64,000 nucleotides of DNA from Cyclospora cayetanensis (GCF_002999335.1 NW_020312115.1:1-64000), one strand, 5' to 3'; positions 9,820 to 22,000 are shown, numbered from the stretch's first letter. Notes: generated from the sequence alone by a model not told the origin. Program-made: numbers and translations.

Positions 9820-11923
9820 CTATGCCTCCAGTTGCGCGGATTGCTCCTCTTGAGTGGCCTTTTCCTGCTGCTCGATCTCCTGTTGCAGCTCCTCTTTACC
9901 CTGCTTCAGCAACTCCTGCTCCTGTTGCAGCTTTTCTTGCACCTCCTCCGTTGTCGTTACGATTTGCGTGGCAACCAGCTCCTGAGGACAGGCCCTTTCC
10001 TCCCTTATGGTGTCCAATCGGGGTTGCTGCCCGTTCCATAAGCACGGTTTCCCTCCCCACTGACCTACAGTCCCAACAACAACACACACACGACCACGCA
10101 AAAAGGCGCTCGCTACAGAGGCTCAACGCCGCACGCACTGTCCAGTCACGTATGCAACAGCCGCCAAGCCAGGGTGTCAGGTCAGGCAGATCGCGAGCAG
10201 CGTTCCCAGTGTCTTGCGCCACAAATGCGGCAAATCGCGAGCAGCACGTCTCCGAGCCTCACCGCTGCGGATGATGTTGCGGCTTCGCCTCTGGATGTTA
10301 TCGATGCAAGGCACTTGCCATTCGCTCCACTCTGTCAGCAGACAGTCGACGGCCTGCAGCCACAGCGGTAGCAGCAAGCAGAGCAGGATGAGATAGAAGA
10401 CGCAGGCCCTTGAGGGTCGCTTATGCGTCAGCGCTCGCCACGTGCCGTTGGGGGAGAACGGAAGCTCCCCGGATAAGCCAGCATGCAGCTCTGTAACACT
10501 CCCCATCTTCAGCAGTAATATTGGAGGTCAAAGACAACTACTTGAACTTACAGCGTTGTCTTCTTGCGCCGCAGGGCGACATAGATAGAAATCAGCCTTG
10601 TGGCAGCTGCGAGGCGATGCGTGAGCATCAGCGGCCCGCAGTTTCTCCAGCTCTGTAGACGTCACAAAGACTCCTGCACGTCGCACATAACACAAGTCCA
10701 ACAGCAGCCTGTCTGTTTGAGAAAAGGGGGGAGGAAAAGGGGTGCAAGACGCAGCTGCAGAACAACAATGCGCAGAGTGGCGATGAGGCGTCACAGAGAA
10801 ATGGCTACAACCAGAAGGCACAGTGGGACAAATAAGTGGAATGCTTCTTTAAAAGGCAAATGCTACAAGAAGTAAAGGCCAGCATGACGCCTTTCTTACC
10901 CGGCAAGTGCTTGTACTCGAAAGAAGGGGCGTCTGTGTCTGTCTCTGCACTGCAACGTATATACACTTCGTAGTCCACGTACACTGCAAACCCCTTGAAC
11001 CCATAGTCCGAAGTATCACACAGAGACCGCAGCCAGGCAGGAGCCTTAGCGGAGACTGCAGATGCGGCTGCACTCTCCTCCACACGCTTCACAAAGTCAC
11101 TCTCCGAGCTGCTGTCTACCGTTGTTGTCGCTGCTCCCTGCTCGGCTGCTGCTGCTTCTTCCCTCGCAGCTTCTGCCGCCTCACGTGATGCGGCTTCCAG
11201 CTTCAGCTGCACCTCCCGCACATCCATCCAGCTGCAGAGGACGTACCCCTCCGGGCAATGACACCTAAAAATCACACCACAAGCCGTGCATTTGCACTCG
11301 GAGAAAGTAACACAACGATCAGACACACCTCCGGCAGATATCTGCCGGCCAGTCCGGTGACAGCTACAGTCGAAGGCTGAAAGACTCAAGTATTCAAGAC
11401 TCCTGCGCTGGAAGCCTCGCTTATTGTTTGTGCCCGCCCCCCTCGCAGCACCTGGCTGGCTGCCATGCAGTTGCAACACAGATCGAGGCTGTGCGTGCTG
11501 GCAACTGCAGCTGGTGCTGCCGCTATAGAGAGAGAGAGAGGGAGATGCATCATGAACACATGCCCACCGATCTCTGTCGCCTTCTTCCGCTGCAAAGATG
11601 ATGCAGCTATTTCCATCAAAGTCGAGGGGGATGGCCTCGCTGCTTTTGCTGCTGGAGACTTGCATGCGAACGTCATCACTCTTATCAGAGTCACCACTCT
11701 CCTGCTCCCCATTCCGCCGCTGCTGTTTTTGTTCTCTGGCTGCCTCTTCCAGCTCCCGCTTAACCTCGGGCACGCCACTCTCCTCAGGCTCGTCGGTGTA
11801 GGAAGCAGCAAAAGGGAGACCTGCTGAGTTGTCGGCGTCATCATCTGCAGCTGCTGCTGCTCCTGCCGCGAGCAAGAAGACACAAAGCCCCAGCCATCCG
11901 GGGTGGAGGCCCCTAACCCCCAT
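9820..11923 (-). CDS. SPATR: SPATR-like secreted protein with a thrombospondin type 1 repeat
   Basis: Exons 10900-11923, 10552-10712, 10263-10353 and 9820-10064 join in phase (1, 0, 1) to give 506 aa, with GTAAGA, GTAAGT and GTGAGG donors. A signal peptide starts at 11923 (Leu/Ala core, end near AAGAAAA). A Cys-rich EGF-like patch (CHCPEGYVLC) lies near residues 225-245. A TSP1 domain is split over exons 3-4: CLLTEWSEWQVPC, then RRSRN, then GGKPC and RACPQE, matching the W-x2-W and Cys pattern. Apicomplexan SPATR proteins are secreted invasion proteins with an EGF-like part and an altered TSP1 repeat. The C-terminus is an unusual Gln/Glu coiled coil of about 45 residues. Exon 3 could instead start at 10506, adding a hydrophobic segment; I prefer 10353 because its acceptor follows a long pyrimidine tract. 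Exon 1 may hide a short intron near 11270-11340. An in-frame ATG lies 24 codons upstream. Confidence 0.75.
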
Positions 11924-12297
11924 CTTCGAGGGAAAAGGGGGAGTAATACGAGCAGGTCCAGTCACAAACACACAGAGAGCAACCAGGAGCAGCAAAGCAT
12001 GCAGCGTTGCAGCCCTCCCGCAGCGCTCAACGGCTGCTTTCGCACTGGCCTGGGAGGTGCGGCAAGATCCTCACAGACTCAAGGAGCCCTCCCTGTACAA
12101 GCTTTTGCTGTTGCTCCCGATGGCTCAACAACAACACTGACCGAGGATACCAGGCTACCCCTACTGCTCCTGTCTCTCTCCCCCATGCAAAGAGGGAGAG
12201 AAGTACCACGAAGAGAGCCAAGTTGACTCGCTGAAATACAAAAGGGAGTCTGCCAGCCCCCCAGGATCCTCGTCATAAGGCTGCGGCCGCTCGGCAA
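11924..12297. other. Gap between two minus-strand secreted-protein genes
   Basis: This is the upstream flank of the SPATR-like gene and the downstream flank of the next minus-strand gene. I see no exon and no distinct repeat. Confidence 0.5.
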
Positions 12298-13198
12298 CTA
12301 GCTAGGCCAGCCGCAGAAGGTTTGTCGAGCTTCTGCTCTTCCTACTGCCGATGTCTCCTTTAGAATAATGGAAAAACCAGTTATTTCGCCAAAAACCCCG
12401 TATGCTTCGGGGACAGCGCTACTTTTGCTGCTGCTAAACTGTAGCCACCAGTCGCTGCTGCTGCTCTGCTGCAAGGTCCCACAAGAGACTTCTGCGTACA
12501 GCAGCAGCTGTAAGGTGGGAGTGGTGGTGATGCTGCTGCTGCAGCCGCTACCACTAGACCCGCGAAGCAAATCGCTTTCTACTATAGAATCGGATTCTGT
12601 AACGATTTTGCTTTATTAGGAGAAGGCCCGGGGGATATGCCCAGCCGGCCGCATCCAGTGGCAGCACGCTGCTGCGGCTGTTTGCAGCAGCAGCAGCAAC
12701 TACAGCAGCAGCAGCAGCAGCAGCAGCCGCAGCAGCAGCAACAGGCTGCTGCTCCGGCTGCTGCCTTTGTTGAGGGCACCTTTGTGCTCCTGGCATTAAC
12801 TGTCTATGCTTCCTGTGCAGCAGCAACCGCACCATCGGCAGCGAACTCACCGTCTGTCTTTGCTGCCGCGCCGGATCAGCAGCCAGTGCACCCGGCCACG
12901 CGACTGTAACACTAATCCGCAGTCTACCTCGGGATACATACATTATTTCATCCTCTGGCGCCTCTTTTTCCTTATCTGCTCGCTTTCCGCGGTGGGGGGC
13001 CCCTGCACCGGCAGCAAGAGCAGCAGCTGCTGCACCCCCTGCTGCTGCTGCTGTATCAGCCGTGTTTGTGAAGCTTCAGGGTCCAAGTGCTAAGCCGACG
13101 AGGCTCCGCGTGCAGCAGCAGTTTCTGCTGCACCTCCCTGCAGAGCAGCCTTACAGGCACAGCAGCAGCAAGGGGAGAGTCGCCTCCCCCCGCTGCAT
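12298..13198 (-). CDS. Small secreted protein of unknown family
   Basis: Exons 13155-13198, 12851-13073 and 12298-12507 join in phase (2, then 0) with GTAAGG and GTGAGT donors, giving 158 aa. Exon 1 encodes only MQRGEATLPLLLLC, and the hydrophobic run continues across the first intron, so it reads as a signal peptide interrupted by an intron. An Ala/Gly-rich linker follows, then a basic-acidic stretch (KRADKEKEAPEDEIMYVSR). The last exon has DWWLQFSSSKSSAV and a C-terminal FCGWPS. I do not recognise a family. Intron 2 carries a CAG/CTG run (about 12680-12760). Its start codon lies 73 bases from that of CK2 beta on the other strand. Secretion is inferred only from the N-terminus. Confidence 0.6.
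12680..12760. repeat. CAG/CTG triplet run
   Basis: This nearly pure CAG (plus strand) triplet run lies in the second intron of the small secreted-protein gene. Similar shorter runs are at 5350-5395, 7205-7245, 25260-25400 and 26215-26270. Confidence 0.85.
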
Positions 13199-13271
13199 CG
13201 CCGTCCTCTTCCCTGTCGCCTCTGCAGCCCTAGCCGCAGCAGCCTCTCTACACCACAGGCGCCACCCCATC

Positions 13272-15809
13272 ATGGAGTCGAGCATCCGGGGGGTCGCACC
13301 TCCAGCGGCTGGGGAAGATTCTCAAGGCAGCAGCGGTGACCTTAACCCCAGCCAGAATGAGGAGCTCTCGGATCTCACAGGCAGTGACCTCGAGGAAGAT
13401 GTACGCCTCTACTAGGTTTGAGGTGTAGGGCCCTAGTCTCGCCTTTGGGGATTCTTTCTGTCTGGCTTGTTTTCTCTAGTTTTGCGAGAACTCTGCTGTG
13501 GGGAGAAGCTCGTCGTTGTTTGGCGGAATAACGAGAAACAGCGGCACGGGGCTGTCTGCTCTTCACGGGTGCTTCCAGTGGGTTTCAGCGCTTTCTGCTC
13601 CGCGACTGAAGGCTTTGGTGTTATCAGTTGTGTCTGTGAGGAGTTTTGTGGTGGGCATGTCGAGCAGATGACGTGGATAGAGTGGTTTTGCGGGCTCAAG
13701 GGGAACGAGATGTTTGTGTTTGTGGACGAAGACTTCGTGCGGGATGATTTCAACCTCACCGGTAAGATTGAAGCCACCTTGCTCTCCCTCCTGATTCGCT
13801 GAGCCTCTTTCTTTTTTCTTTTTTTTCTCCTTTGCATGTATGCCGCATGTATCGGCTTTCTCGTGTCTCGGCGGGTTCGCTCCTGCAACGCTCCGGCCGT
13901 CAGCAGTAGTAGGTGGACGTCGTAGTATGGGCTTCCCTAGGAAGTCTGCTTCTCTCACCGCCTTTAAGCGTCCTCCTTTTGAGTGGTCACAATGTGCGAA
14001 CTGCCAAACTGTATCCGGGGGTGTTGTTTGTGCGTTCCTTCGCCCGCTGCTGTTGGGGTGCTGCCTCCGCAGGCCTCTCCACCCAAGTGCCATACTACGA
14101 CAAGGCATTGTCATTAATTGTGGAAGGCGACCTCTCGGATGACAGTCCTTCGGATTCCGTGTCTTTCGCGTATATTGAGAAGAGTGCGGCCCTCCTCTTT
14201 GGCTTGATTCATGCCCGCTTCATCCTCACCACCAAAGGTATGGCGAGAGCTCCTCGCCACTCCCTCCGCCTCCTGCAACAGCGAGCTCCTGGGAAGCTGC
14301 TGCCGGCAAAACGAGGAACACAAATTTTTCCGTAATACAGGTGCTGACATGTTTGCCGTGTATCAGTCATCTGGCTCCATAAGGCAGACACACTGAGGCC
14401 TTGCTTGTCGCCCCCGTCCATCGATCCACCGAGCGCACACATTTTGCCACATTCTCATCAAGTCCTCCCCCCTCACAACAGTGCCTGCCTGCCGTGCCGC
14501 CTCGCAGAAAAGCTAGACGCACGTACATTATATCCGTCCGTATATGGTTGCACCCAAAAAATGCATGCACTTTGGCATGCACAGGAGGGTCGCCCTTCGA
14601 GGTGCCACCCCCTCAAAGTATCCGTTTGCCTTCTTTTCGCTCTCTAGGCCTCCGTCTATGGCTAACTGAGCAATTGACAGCTTCCTGTGCCAAGTTTCTT
14701 GTCCATCTTTTTCTGAGGATGCATGCATGTGTATATGTATGTCTATATGTGTGCATGTGTATATGTATGTTTGTAGATGTGTATATCTGTGTGCGGGGTG
14801 TGCCATAATCAGCTTTTCTCGATCGCAAAAAGCGCCCTAGATACGCCGCCGTTTGGCTGTGGCGAGTGTTCCTGCATATTGTTGCATGCCTCCTGCCTGT
14901 CGGTGTTTGCGCGTTAGGTCTAGGCCTCCTGCAGCAGAAAGTTGCCGCTCAGGCGTACGCGAAGAACTGCCCGAACGCGCTGTGCGACTTTGCCCATCTT
15001 GTTCCTTGCGCGCTTACTGACACGCCGAACCTGCACACCGTGAAGCTGTTTTGTGCAAGATGCAATGTGAGTTGCCTCTGTCTCTTTTGCTCGGTCCTCG
15101 TGCCAGTGGCTCCAGGGGCTCCTCCTGCCGCGTGGGGAACATGTGCTGAGAAGCTTTTTTCGGATGCCGCTTTGTGTGTGACCGTGGCTGGTGGCGAATA
15201 CTGCCCTTTCGTAGTATGAGCGAATCGCGCTTTTTTCCCTGATGCGTGTTGTGCGGCCCCTGGTTTTAGGAGCTGTACCACCCCCCGCGTTCGTCCTATC
15301 TAAATAATATAGATGGGGCCTTTTTCGGAACTTCTGTCGCTTCTCTCTTCTTCATGGCCTATCCGCAAATGCTGCCTTCCAAGCCTCCCACAGCTCCCCT
15401 AGCGGGGGCCGGTGTCTCTCAGCGCGGCAGCGGCACCAACAGCGGGGAGAAGGAAACGGAAGGGGCTGCGCCTGCGGGCCGTGGCGATACAGGCACCAGC
15501 AACAGCACCCCCGTCTATTACATTCCCAAGATATTTGGATTCAAAGTCCATCCAGACAGCAGGAAGCTCATTCAAGAGCGAGAGGAGCAAAACAGGAAGC
15601 GTCAAGCTATGCTGGCTGCGGCGGCGCCGCCAGTCGCTGCCGCTACGGCTGCTGCTGCTGAATTGCAGCAGCAGCCGCAAGAAAGCGACAAGTGGTACGC
15701 TCCCGGGGCAGGCGGGGCCCCCCAGCAGGTCGAGAGCAGGGGCCCTGCGGGGGCCCCTGCTCAAGGGCCTGTGGGGCCCCCTAGGCCGGCGCGGCCCTCC
15801 AGGGCCTGA
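13272..15809 (+). CDS. CK2B: Casein kinase 2 beta (regulatory) subunit
   Basis: Exons 13272-13400, 13668-13761, 14073-14237, 14918-15066 and 15270-15809 join in phase to give 358 aa. Diagnostic blocks are [16 protein letters not shown], then [13 protein letters not shown], then [16 protein letters not shown]. The zinc-binding cysteines are C147, C152, C175 and C178 (C-x4-C, x22, C-x2-C), exactly the CK2 beta spacing. The last exon has the conserved [18 protein letters not shown] block and [12 protein letters not shown]2 beta dimerises through the zinc finger and docks catalytic subunits; it acts in cytosol and nucleus. The C-terminal extension after about residue 270 is Ala/Gln/Pro-rich and ends in GPP-type repeats encoded by GGGGCCCC palindromes, which is not typical of the family. 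Exon 2 could start three bases earlier. Intron 3 holds a TGTATG microsatellite at about 14725-14790. Confidence 0.93.
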
Positions 15810-16699
15810 AGCGGGCGCAGTGTGCCATTGGTACCGCCTGTAGGACTGACCGAAGGGGGTGCGGGAAGGAAGGCGCTCCTGCGGCTGAAGGGGCTTAAGA
15901 TAGAGATACAGCCTTAAGGGGCAGGCAGGGGGTCTTCCAGAAATCATGTCAAACCCTAGAAAGGAAAAGGGGGCAGCAAGAGTGCAGACAGGGGGCTGCT
16001 TCGGAGTCAGAGCAGAGACGCAGTGCAGAGAGAAGTTGCAGAGGTCTTTGGGCAGACGTTGAGGTGGCAAATTGTTCTTTCGGCGCATAGCACTAATTGC
16101 CATGCCCTTGAGATTGAGGACTGTTGATACGCGAGACGTGCCAGTACACCACCAACCAGGAATTTCTCTCGTGAGTGGTTCTTCGCAAATCCGGCTCAAA
16201 CGCTCGTCGGGTTATGTGCCACGCTACGTAGGGTATTCGGCCTTTGAGCTCTTCCAGCGAGCCACAGTCGATGCTGTGAGAGGAGCCTCCTGGGGCAGAT
16301 GTGGGTTTTACTGCCTAGCTGCAGATGCATCGACCTGCCGCTGCGGGGAGCAAGAAAAACGCAGGCCCCCCAACGTGAGTGCACGCGGAGGCGCTGTCTA
16401 CCATCAGGAATGGAGTGCAGTGCAGGAGCTCTCACGTCGATGGACACATCCACCTTGCACCTGTGGGGTAGACTCTTCCAAAGCACCAGGAATCAACTCG
16501 CTCCTCGACCTTCGACTTTAGCAGAAGTTCCCCGTTTGGCGTGCAGCTGGAACTCACAAGAGTGTTTTCTGCAGGTTTTGCACTCTTGGGTGTTCCCACA
16601 GGGGTTCGGCTAGGGCTCTTAAGGATCTGTTGCGGACCCTAATGTAAAGTTCATTCCAAGGCCTCTGTAGGTAGACACTTAACTTTAGACTTTTAAATA
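15810..16699. other. Intergenic, start of a gene-poor stretch
   Basis: There is no supported gene. A short ATG-started frame at 16324-16373, running into a GTGAGT site, could be a lone exon (MHRPAAAGSKKNAGPP), but no partner exon fits. Composition becomes less GC- and CAG-rich from here. Confidence 0.4.
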
Positions 16700-17010
16700 T
16701 TAAAGGACAGTTATGGAGTGCTTAGCAAACGCACTCGCGCCTTCCCTTCCTCGCACCCCCAGACTTCAAACTCAAAGAGAGGGGGACACAGCTACGGTGC
16801 CCGTTGCTGCATCCTATAAGCGCTCCATGCGTTTACAGCTAGCTGCGTAGAGCATATAGCGTGCATGCACACAACACTGCATTCTTTTGTATCGGGCGAA
16901 CAATAGTCTGCGATTGACCAGGTCTGCCAAGAGCAAAACCAAGTAGTCAATTCTTTACAGGTTCTTAGTAAACTAACTTGGGTAGTAGAAAGTATCTAGG
17001 TGTTGCTTGG
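16700..17010 (-). repeat. Left LTR of the Ty3/gypsy relic (3' LTR by element orientation)
   Basis: It aligns with 21690-22000, for example acagctagctgcgtagagca against acagctagttccacgtagca, and ccaagtagtcaattctt against ccaaatagtcaaaattt, in the same order. Boundaries are approximate. Confidence 0.65.
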
Positions 17011-18417
17011 TTCGCTAAAGTTCCGCTCCCTATTTCCAAAAAGACGCCCTTGTGATTTGTATTTGTACGTCGAGACGAACTGCATGCAAGACAGCCAAAG
17101 GGTTCCTACCCCATAACCACCACCCAGGCAGGTGAAAGGGCAAAAATATTGCAGGTTGATAGACAAAACTGGGCGCCAACCGTTAAAGAGAATTAGGATG
17201 AAAGAAACACGCACTACCCAACAACGAACGAGGGGCTCAAACAGCACAACCTTGGCCGAGCGATGGATAATTGTTGGTGGAGCATTAGGATGTGTGAGCC
17301 TCGTAATTCGTAAACGGAATGAAAATACACACCGGCTTACCAGTGCCTTTATGTCCCTAGAGCAATATTTGCTGGATGTAAAGACAGCCAGTGCATGTGA
17401 TTTAGTCGAGTTCAAAGGGCAAAAGAAGGCCTGTGGAAGAACATAGGGACAGACTACCTGTGAGGGGCTAAGTATGAATCTGAGCATGGAGAACACCCTA
17501 ACAACATCAATTGGGAGCTTTCCAAGCAACACCCTTGGATCAAGGTAGCAACTTCACCCAGAACATGGGCTGAGGAAGGGCAATCACCAAGGAACGCGAT
17601 GAGTATCATCCATGGCAACTGGCGTTGCTGGCCAAGCTGAGCAGCGAATTGCTCTGCAGGCAACGAAGCCTGCAAGTGCTTCTATGTTAACGACTTATGG
17701 TGGCGTTCCCACCCCCGTACAACAGAAGCTTGTAGGGTGCCCTCGACGCTCAACAGTCCCAGACATCAGCACTTCTAGGGCTCCCAGTAGATCTTCCGCC
17801 TCTCATCCGCCTCCACACGTAACACTTGCCTACATAGCAAAACCCTCGAGCGATGCGGAACAACAATGACTCGTGAGAAAATCAGAAATGTTCGAAGTCA
17901 CCTGGCCGCAAGCTTGTTCTTTTGGTCGCCTTTTGGTGGACCTAAGAAAGCCTGCTCAGCCACCAGGATCAAGTCTCCAGGCTTGAGACACACGCCTATC
18001 GCCGCTTACCATAGCTTCATGCTTGTGCTTCTTGAATTTTGCGCATACACTCGCGTACACAAACCAGCTGTTTTCTCGATGATCCCTTGTACCTGTTAAG
18101 GGTGGCTGGTGACTCCGGACCACCGGTACAGGCCTAGATCGGAAAGAGGCTCCTCGGTGCAGGCCAGCGATGCAGCGGAGCAAACAGTGGACAAGTGTAC
18201 TGCTGTATTACAAATTTGTTCGTCACAGGAAAACGAATCATGTCAAGCAGTCGGTTCGTGAGCGCAGAATCATAAACATGGGCAGCGAGTACGGCGGGTG
18301 CACTTTATGTGCCCATCTGTTTACACTGATTCTCAGTGGTAACCCTATAGTCAATGTGCACGTCCACGCCAGAATGCACTACCGAACTTTGGGAACCTAT
18401 CCCTGTTGGTTCTTTTT

Positions 18418-18891
18418 TTAAGATCCGTGGATCTTACAAACATAAGGAGAAAATAATTGAGCGACTTGTTGAGTCGTGACAGAACTGGCGCGAAGCATAA
18501 AACGGGCATATTTGTTGTGTGTATCAACAAAGGCGTAAAATTTATCCTGACCCTTGCGCCCCAGTAGTCCAAGAATAAAATTCATAATAACAGCAGTGTG
18601 CATCACGTAGAAATTGAAAGGATTTGCAAAAGGCGTGGTCCAAGAAATTTCGGTGCTACCACTGCCTACAATCTGGGCATAGTGCATACTCCCGTGCCAG
18701 GGAGGGATTCTAGGCCACCAGAAAGGGTGTGAGAGCCTTTCGAATGCATTAGGGGCCTTATCATGGTCAGAGAGAGCAACATTATCTGCTTCGCGCCAAG
18801 TCACGTTGCGGATAAGTTGAAATGTACAAGCAAAGGAGTGCCCGCATCGTTTTGAACCCCAGCAATCATAGTCAACGTGACAGTTCTTCAC
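18418..18891 (-). pseudogene. Integrase relic of the Ty3/gypsy element
   Basis: The remaining frame has HPFWWPRI after the zinc-finger position. It then shows an integrase-core-like order: NFILGLL, GQDKFYAFVDTHNKYARF, and a tail with QQVAQLFSPYVCKIHG. This resembles the central part of chromovirus integrases. A broken N-terminal zinc-finger part lies just upstream at 18900-19050. Confidence 0.7.
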
Positions 18892-19359
18892 CCCTTGCCA
18901 TTCTGGATTTCGGGAACAGTAGCTGATGCACCGATATCAAAAACACAAGACTTATGCAGTTGAGATCAAAACTGTCAATCATAACAGACAACAGCAATTG
19001 TGGTACACAATAGGGAACTGCTAAGGCGTCCCAACAGCGGGTTCGCGACTTCATGAGTGCTGTTCCAAGTACACTTTACTGTAGAAGCATAGTAGAAGAG
19101 GGGTCAGATCAGAGGACCAGTTCGGGTTTATCAAAATATTGAAAGCTCTTCGTGGAGTACATCAAAGGCTGAGGGTCGGTCTAGACAGCAAAATGACACT
19201 CGAATAAAATGTGTAGGGAATTGTGGATATCCCTCCATGTCGTGTAGAATTCCTCTTCCCGCACTGGACACCGTTATTCGGTTATCGTGAAGCGATTAGA
19301 ATAACAAGCAATAGTTTGGCGCTCTGGATAATCCGTAACCTGTTAGCATATTCCATCGT

Positions 19360-19830
19360 CTACCGATAAGTCAGATGCATTGGCTATGAGGAAAAAACGA
19401 AGCTCATAAGCGGGCAGCCCACGTACTGGCGGAGCTGCAAGGCAGCCAATAATCGTCCTTACTGCAGCATCAGCCTCCTGTGTATAGGTCGGACTGGGCT
19501 TTCTCAAGTACACTAGCCAAAGGGCATCGGTATGGACAGTCTAAAAATAAACTTCTGCAAGCCCAAAGATATCCTCGCCGTCCTTATGGGTGTGTAGCGC
19601 TGAAGGCCGTGCCTTGTGTACTCGAATTTACGCTAGTTTTGGGCTAAATTTCTGCAGCCACAACACGGTGAATGCTACAAGCACCGTTGATATCATGGAA
19701 AACAAGTACTTGTGTGCCTCCAGAGATCGCTGCTTGTTCCTCATCTTTGAAGCACACGCCGTAGTTGCTGAAAAACCTGTTGAGCGGTTCGGCCGAAAGG
19801 CAAGATGGTCTCTGTGTAGAGGATAACCAA
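19360..19830 (-). pseudogene. Reverse transcriptase / RNase H relic
   Basis: Shifting frames give LPFGRTAQQVFQQLRRVL (compare the MPFGL-x3-P-x2-FQ block) near 19790. A segment near 19590 resembles the part after the catalytic YxDD. APPVRGLPAYELRFFLIANASD, read in pieces near 19370-19440, matches the RT/RNase H junction ending in DASD. The catalytic YxDD motif itself is not intact. Confidence 0.6.
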
Positions 19831-21689
19831 CCCTGCTTGGAAGGTTCAGTGAAATCTGGAATACCCCCGGTAGACTCAGCCTAGAGCAACAACAATTTCC
19901 AGCAAAATACATGTACACTAAAGGTTGCCAGTGCCGGTGCGGACCGCTGTTTCTTTCCGTCATAAGGGTGGATAGGAATCTGTGAGAAGGCGTGTGTATA
20001 GTCATGTGTCAATATGGTTGTTAAATCGTGTGGTTTGTCAAGGACTTCGGCACTCTGAGGCAGTGGAGGCTTTTGGTCTACAGTGAAGTTGTTCAGGGGC
20101 TTAAAATATTAGTACCTGCTCTAACTATAGTTCTTTTTCAGCACCGACACCTAGCTGCACCCAAAACGCATTGCTTTCTTCAAGCAACTGACCTTTTTAC
20201 AACAAGTCATCCGCTGGACACCGAACATACTTTCGTGATGTTGGGGTTTTGACTATGCGGATCATTACTTGAGCCTGACCCGGTGGTTATGTTGGTGACG
20301 TGCGCTGGACGACCAACAGTTGGCCAACCTGCTGGCAGCTCGTTACTATTGAGCGAATCCACTTGTTGCCCCTCTATATTTGCCCATTTCTCATCTTACT
20401 GGGCTGGAAGCTAAATAAAGTTCTCTCATAACGAACAGGTGGAGAGCCAGTAAAAGGCATGCATGCTCAGAACCGTATTCTCATAACGCTCTGGTGAGCC
20501 ACCCGCCAGAAGATTCTGGCTCACCAAGTTAAGGCGCCGACTATACCCCGCTCACCACAGATAAAAGAAATATTGGTTTGCACACAAATGTGTGGCTCTA
20601 CCTAGCGTGTCCTCCCGCATTAACATCCAAAGCGCGCAGCTCCGGCCACATGCTCACCATCCATAGGCTCGACCAGGGCATAGCTAGGACAAAGTAATGG
20701 CAGACGAATCCAACATCGAAATCACGGACCATGCTAACAGGACCGATTCCGATCTCAAGTGGCATTTATCTGCCGAAGCCTTGAAGAATCTTTACATTTC
20801 GACACCCGTCAACACACCTAAGTCACAGGGACTCTGCTAGGGAGTGAACAATTATATTGCACTTCTTTGCCTTTTCCTCGGGTTAAACTTCACTTTACGC
20901 CCAGCTTCAAGTAGCGTTAGCAATCCTTGAGCACTTACATAGCATATATTGATGCAGAATTGACCCGTGGTAGGTCCCCAATGGCGGCTCTATCCTTTGG
21001 ACACCCTTCATTGCATCGCATCCTACGTTGGGGTCTTTAATTTTCCTGATGTGCTTTCTTTACCAACTAGCGGGGTGCCTTCCTTGTGCTCATTCCTCAG
21101 GGTTCTCTTTTAACCAAAGACGCAGGACTTGCGCCCAATTACTCCTTAAATATCCAGTAGTTCATCGTTGGCGGAAGCACCATCGGTCCCTTGCTCAACA
21201 TCTTTGTCGCTGCCCATTCTACAACCACTTGGCATGATACTTCGAGTATGACTAAGAAGCCCCTGATCAGGCAGCTGTTCGTCTGCGCAATGGCTTTCGC
21301 CAAACAGAGTTTCATATATCGCGATATATCGATCTATTTTGCTTCCCCTTTCAGCTTTCCCAATTCTACCAAAGCTTGCTGTTGAGCGGATGTTGGAGTA
21401 AGCCGATGAGTCAGGGCTTGTGGCACAGGATGTCTTCTACATGAATAGATCCTCCTGTGAACTGCTTCACCTTCCAGCAGACCTGCTCCTAAGGACACCA
21501 CGTTCTCTGTGTCCAGGAGGCACAATGCGAGGAACATATCAAACACCCTGATAAAATCTTCGATTGTTTACCCATCTTCGCGGATGCCATTCCTTTCTGG
21601 TCGACATAACCTCATTAAAGCATCCGTAACCCTTATATCGGCTTATAACCTGTACCATCCTACCGCGCATTAGCTATTGCGTTGACCTT

Positions 21690-22000
21690 GCCTGCTGAAT
21701 GTTCTGCAGAAGGGTTCCCACCCTGCCTTGCCCAAGCGCCTGAAGAGTTCGTGCATGAAGGAAGACGGGCAGCTGCAATGGCTGTAGCTCCGCTTCCGCA
21801 ACACTACGAGCACTCACAGCTAGTTCCACGTAGCAAATAGCACACATGCACACACAAATTGCGTCCTCTTCAATCAACCATACAGTGCTCTACGATAAGA
21901 TATACGAACAGCCAAACCAAATAGTCAAAATTTTGGAGATTCTTAATTAAATACGCCCAGTCTAATAGAAATAGCATTGGTGTGCCTTAGCCCGCTCCAC
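21690..22000 (-). repeat. Right LTR of the Ty3/gypsy relic (5' LTR by element orientation)
   Basis: This is the partner of 16700-17010. The same sequence, in reverse, recurs at about 36.9, 47.65, 51.87 and 55.4 kb. Confidence 0.65.

Larger units (their letters stand above)
16700..22000 (-). mobile_element. Decayed Ty3/gypsy LTR retrotransposon
   Basis: Two diverged direct repeats bound the region (about 16700-17010 and 21690-22000). Between them, on the minus strand, pol remnants occur in the Ty3/gypsy order reverse transcriptase - RNase H - integrase. All frames are broken by stops and shifts, so the element is dead. The gag and protease region expected at about 20.1-21.6 kb is too decayed to define. 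Confidence 0.75.

Noticed and set aside
16996..17532. 178-codon minus-strand frame
   Set aside because: It overlaps the LTR of the gypsy relic and has no protein features.
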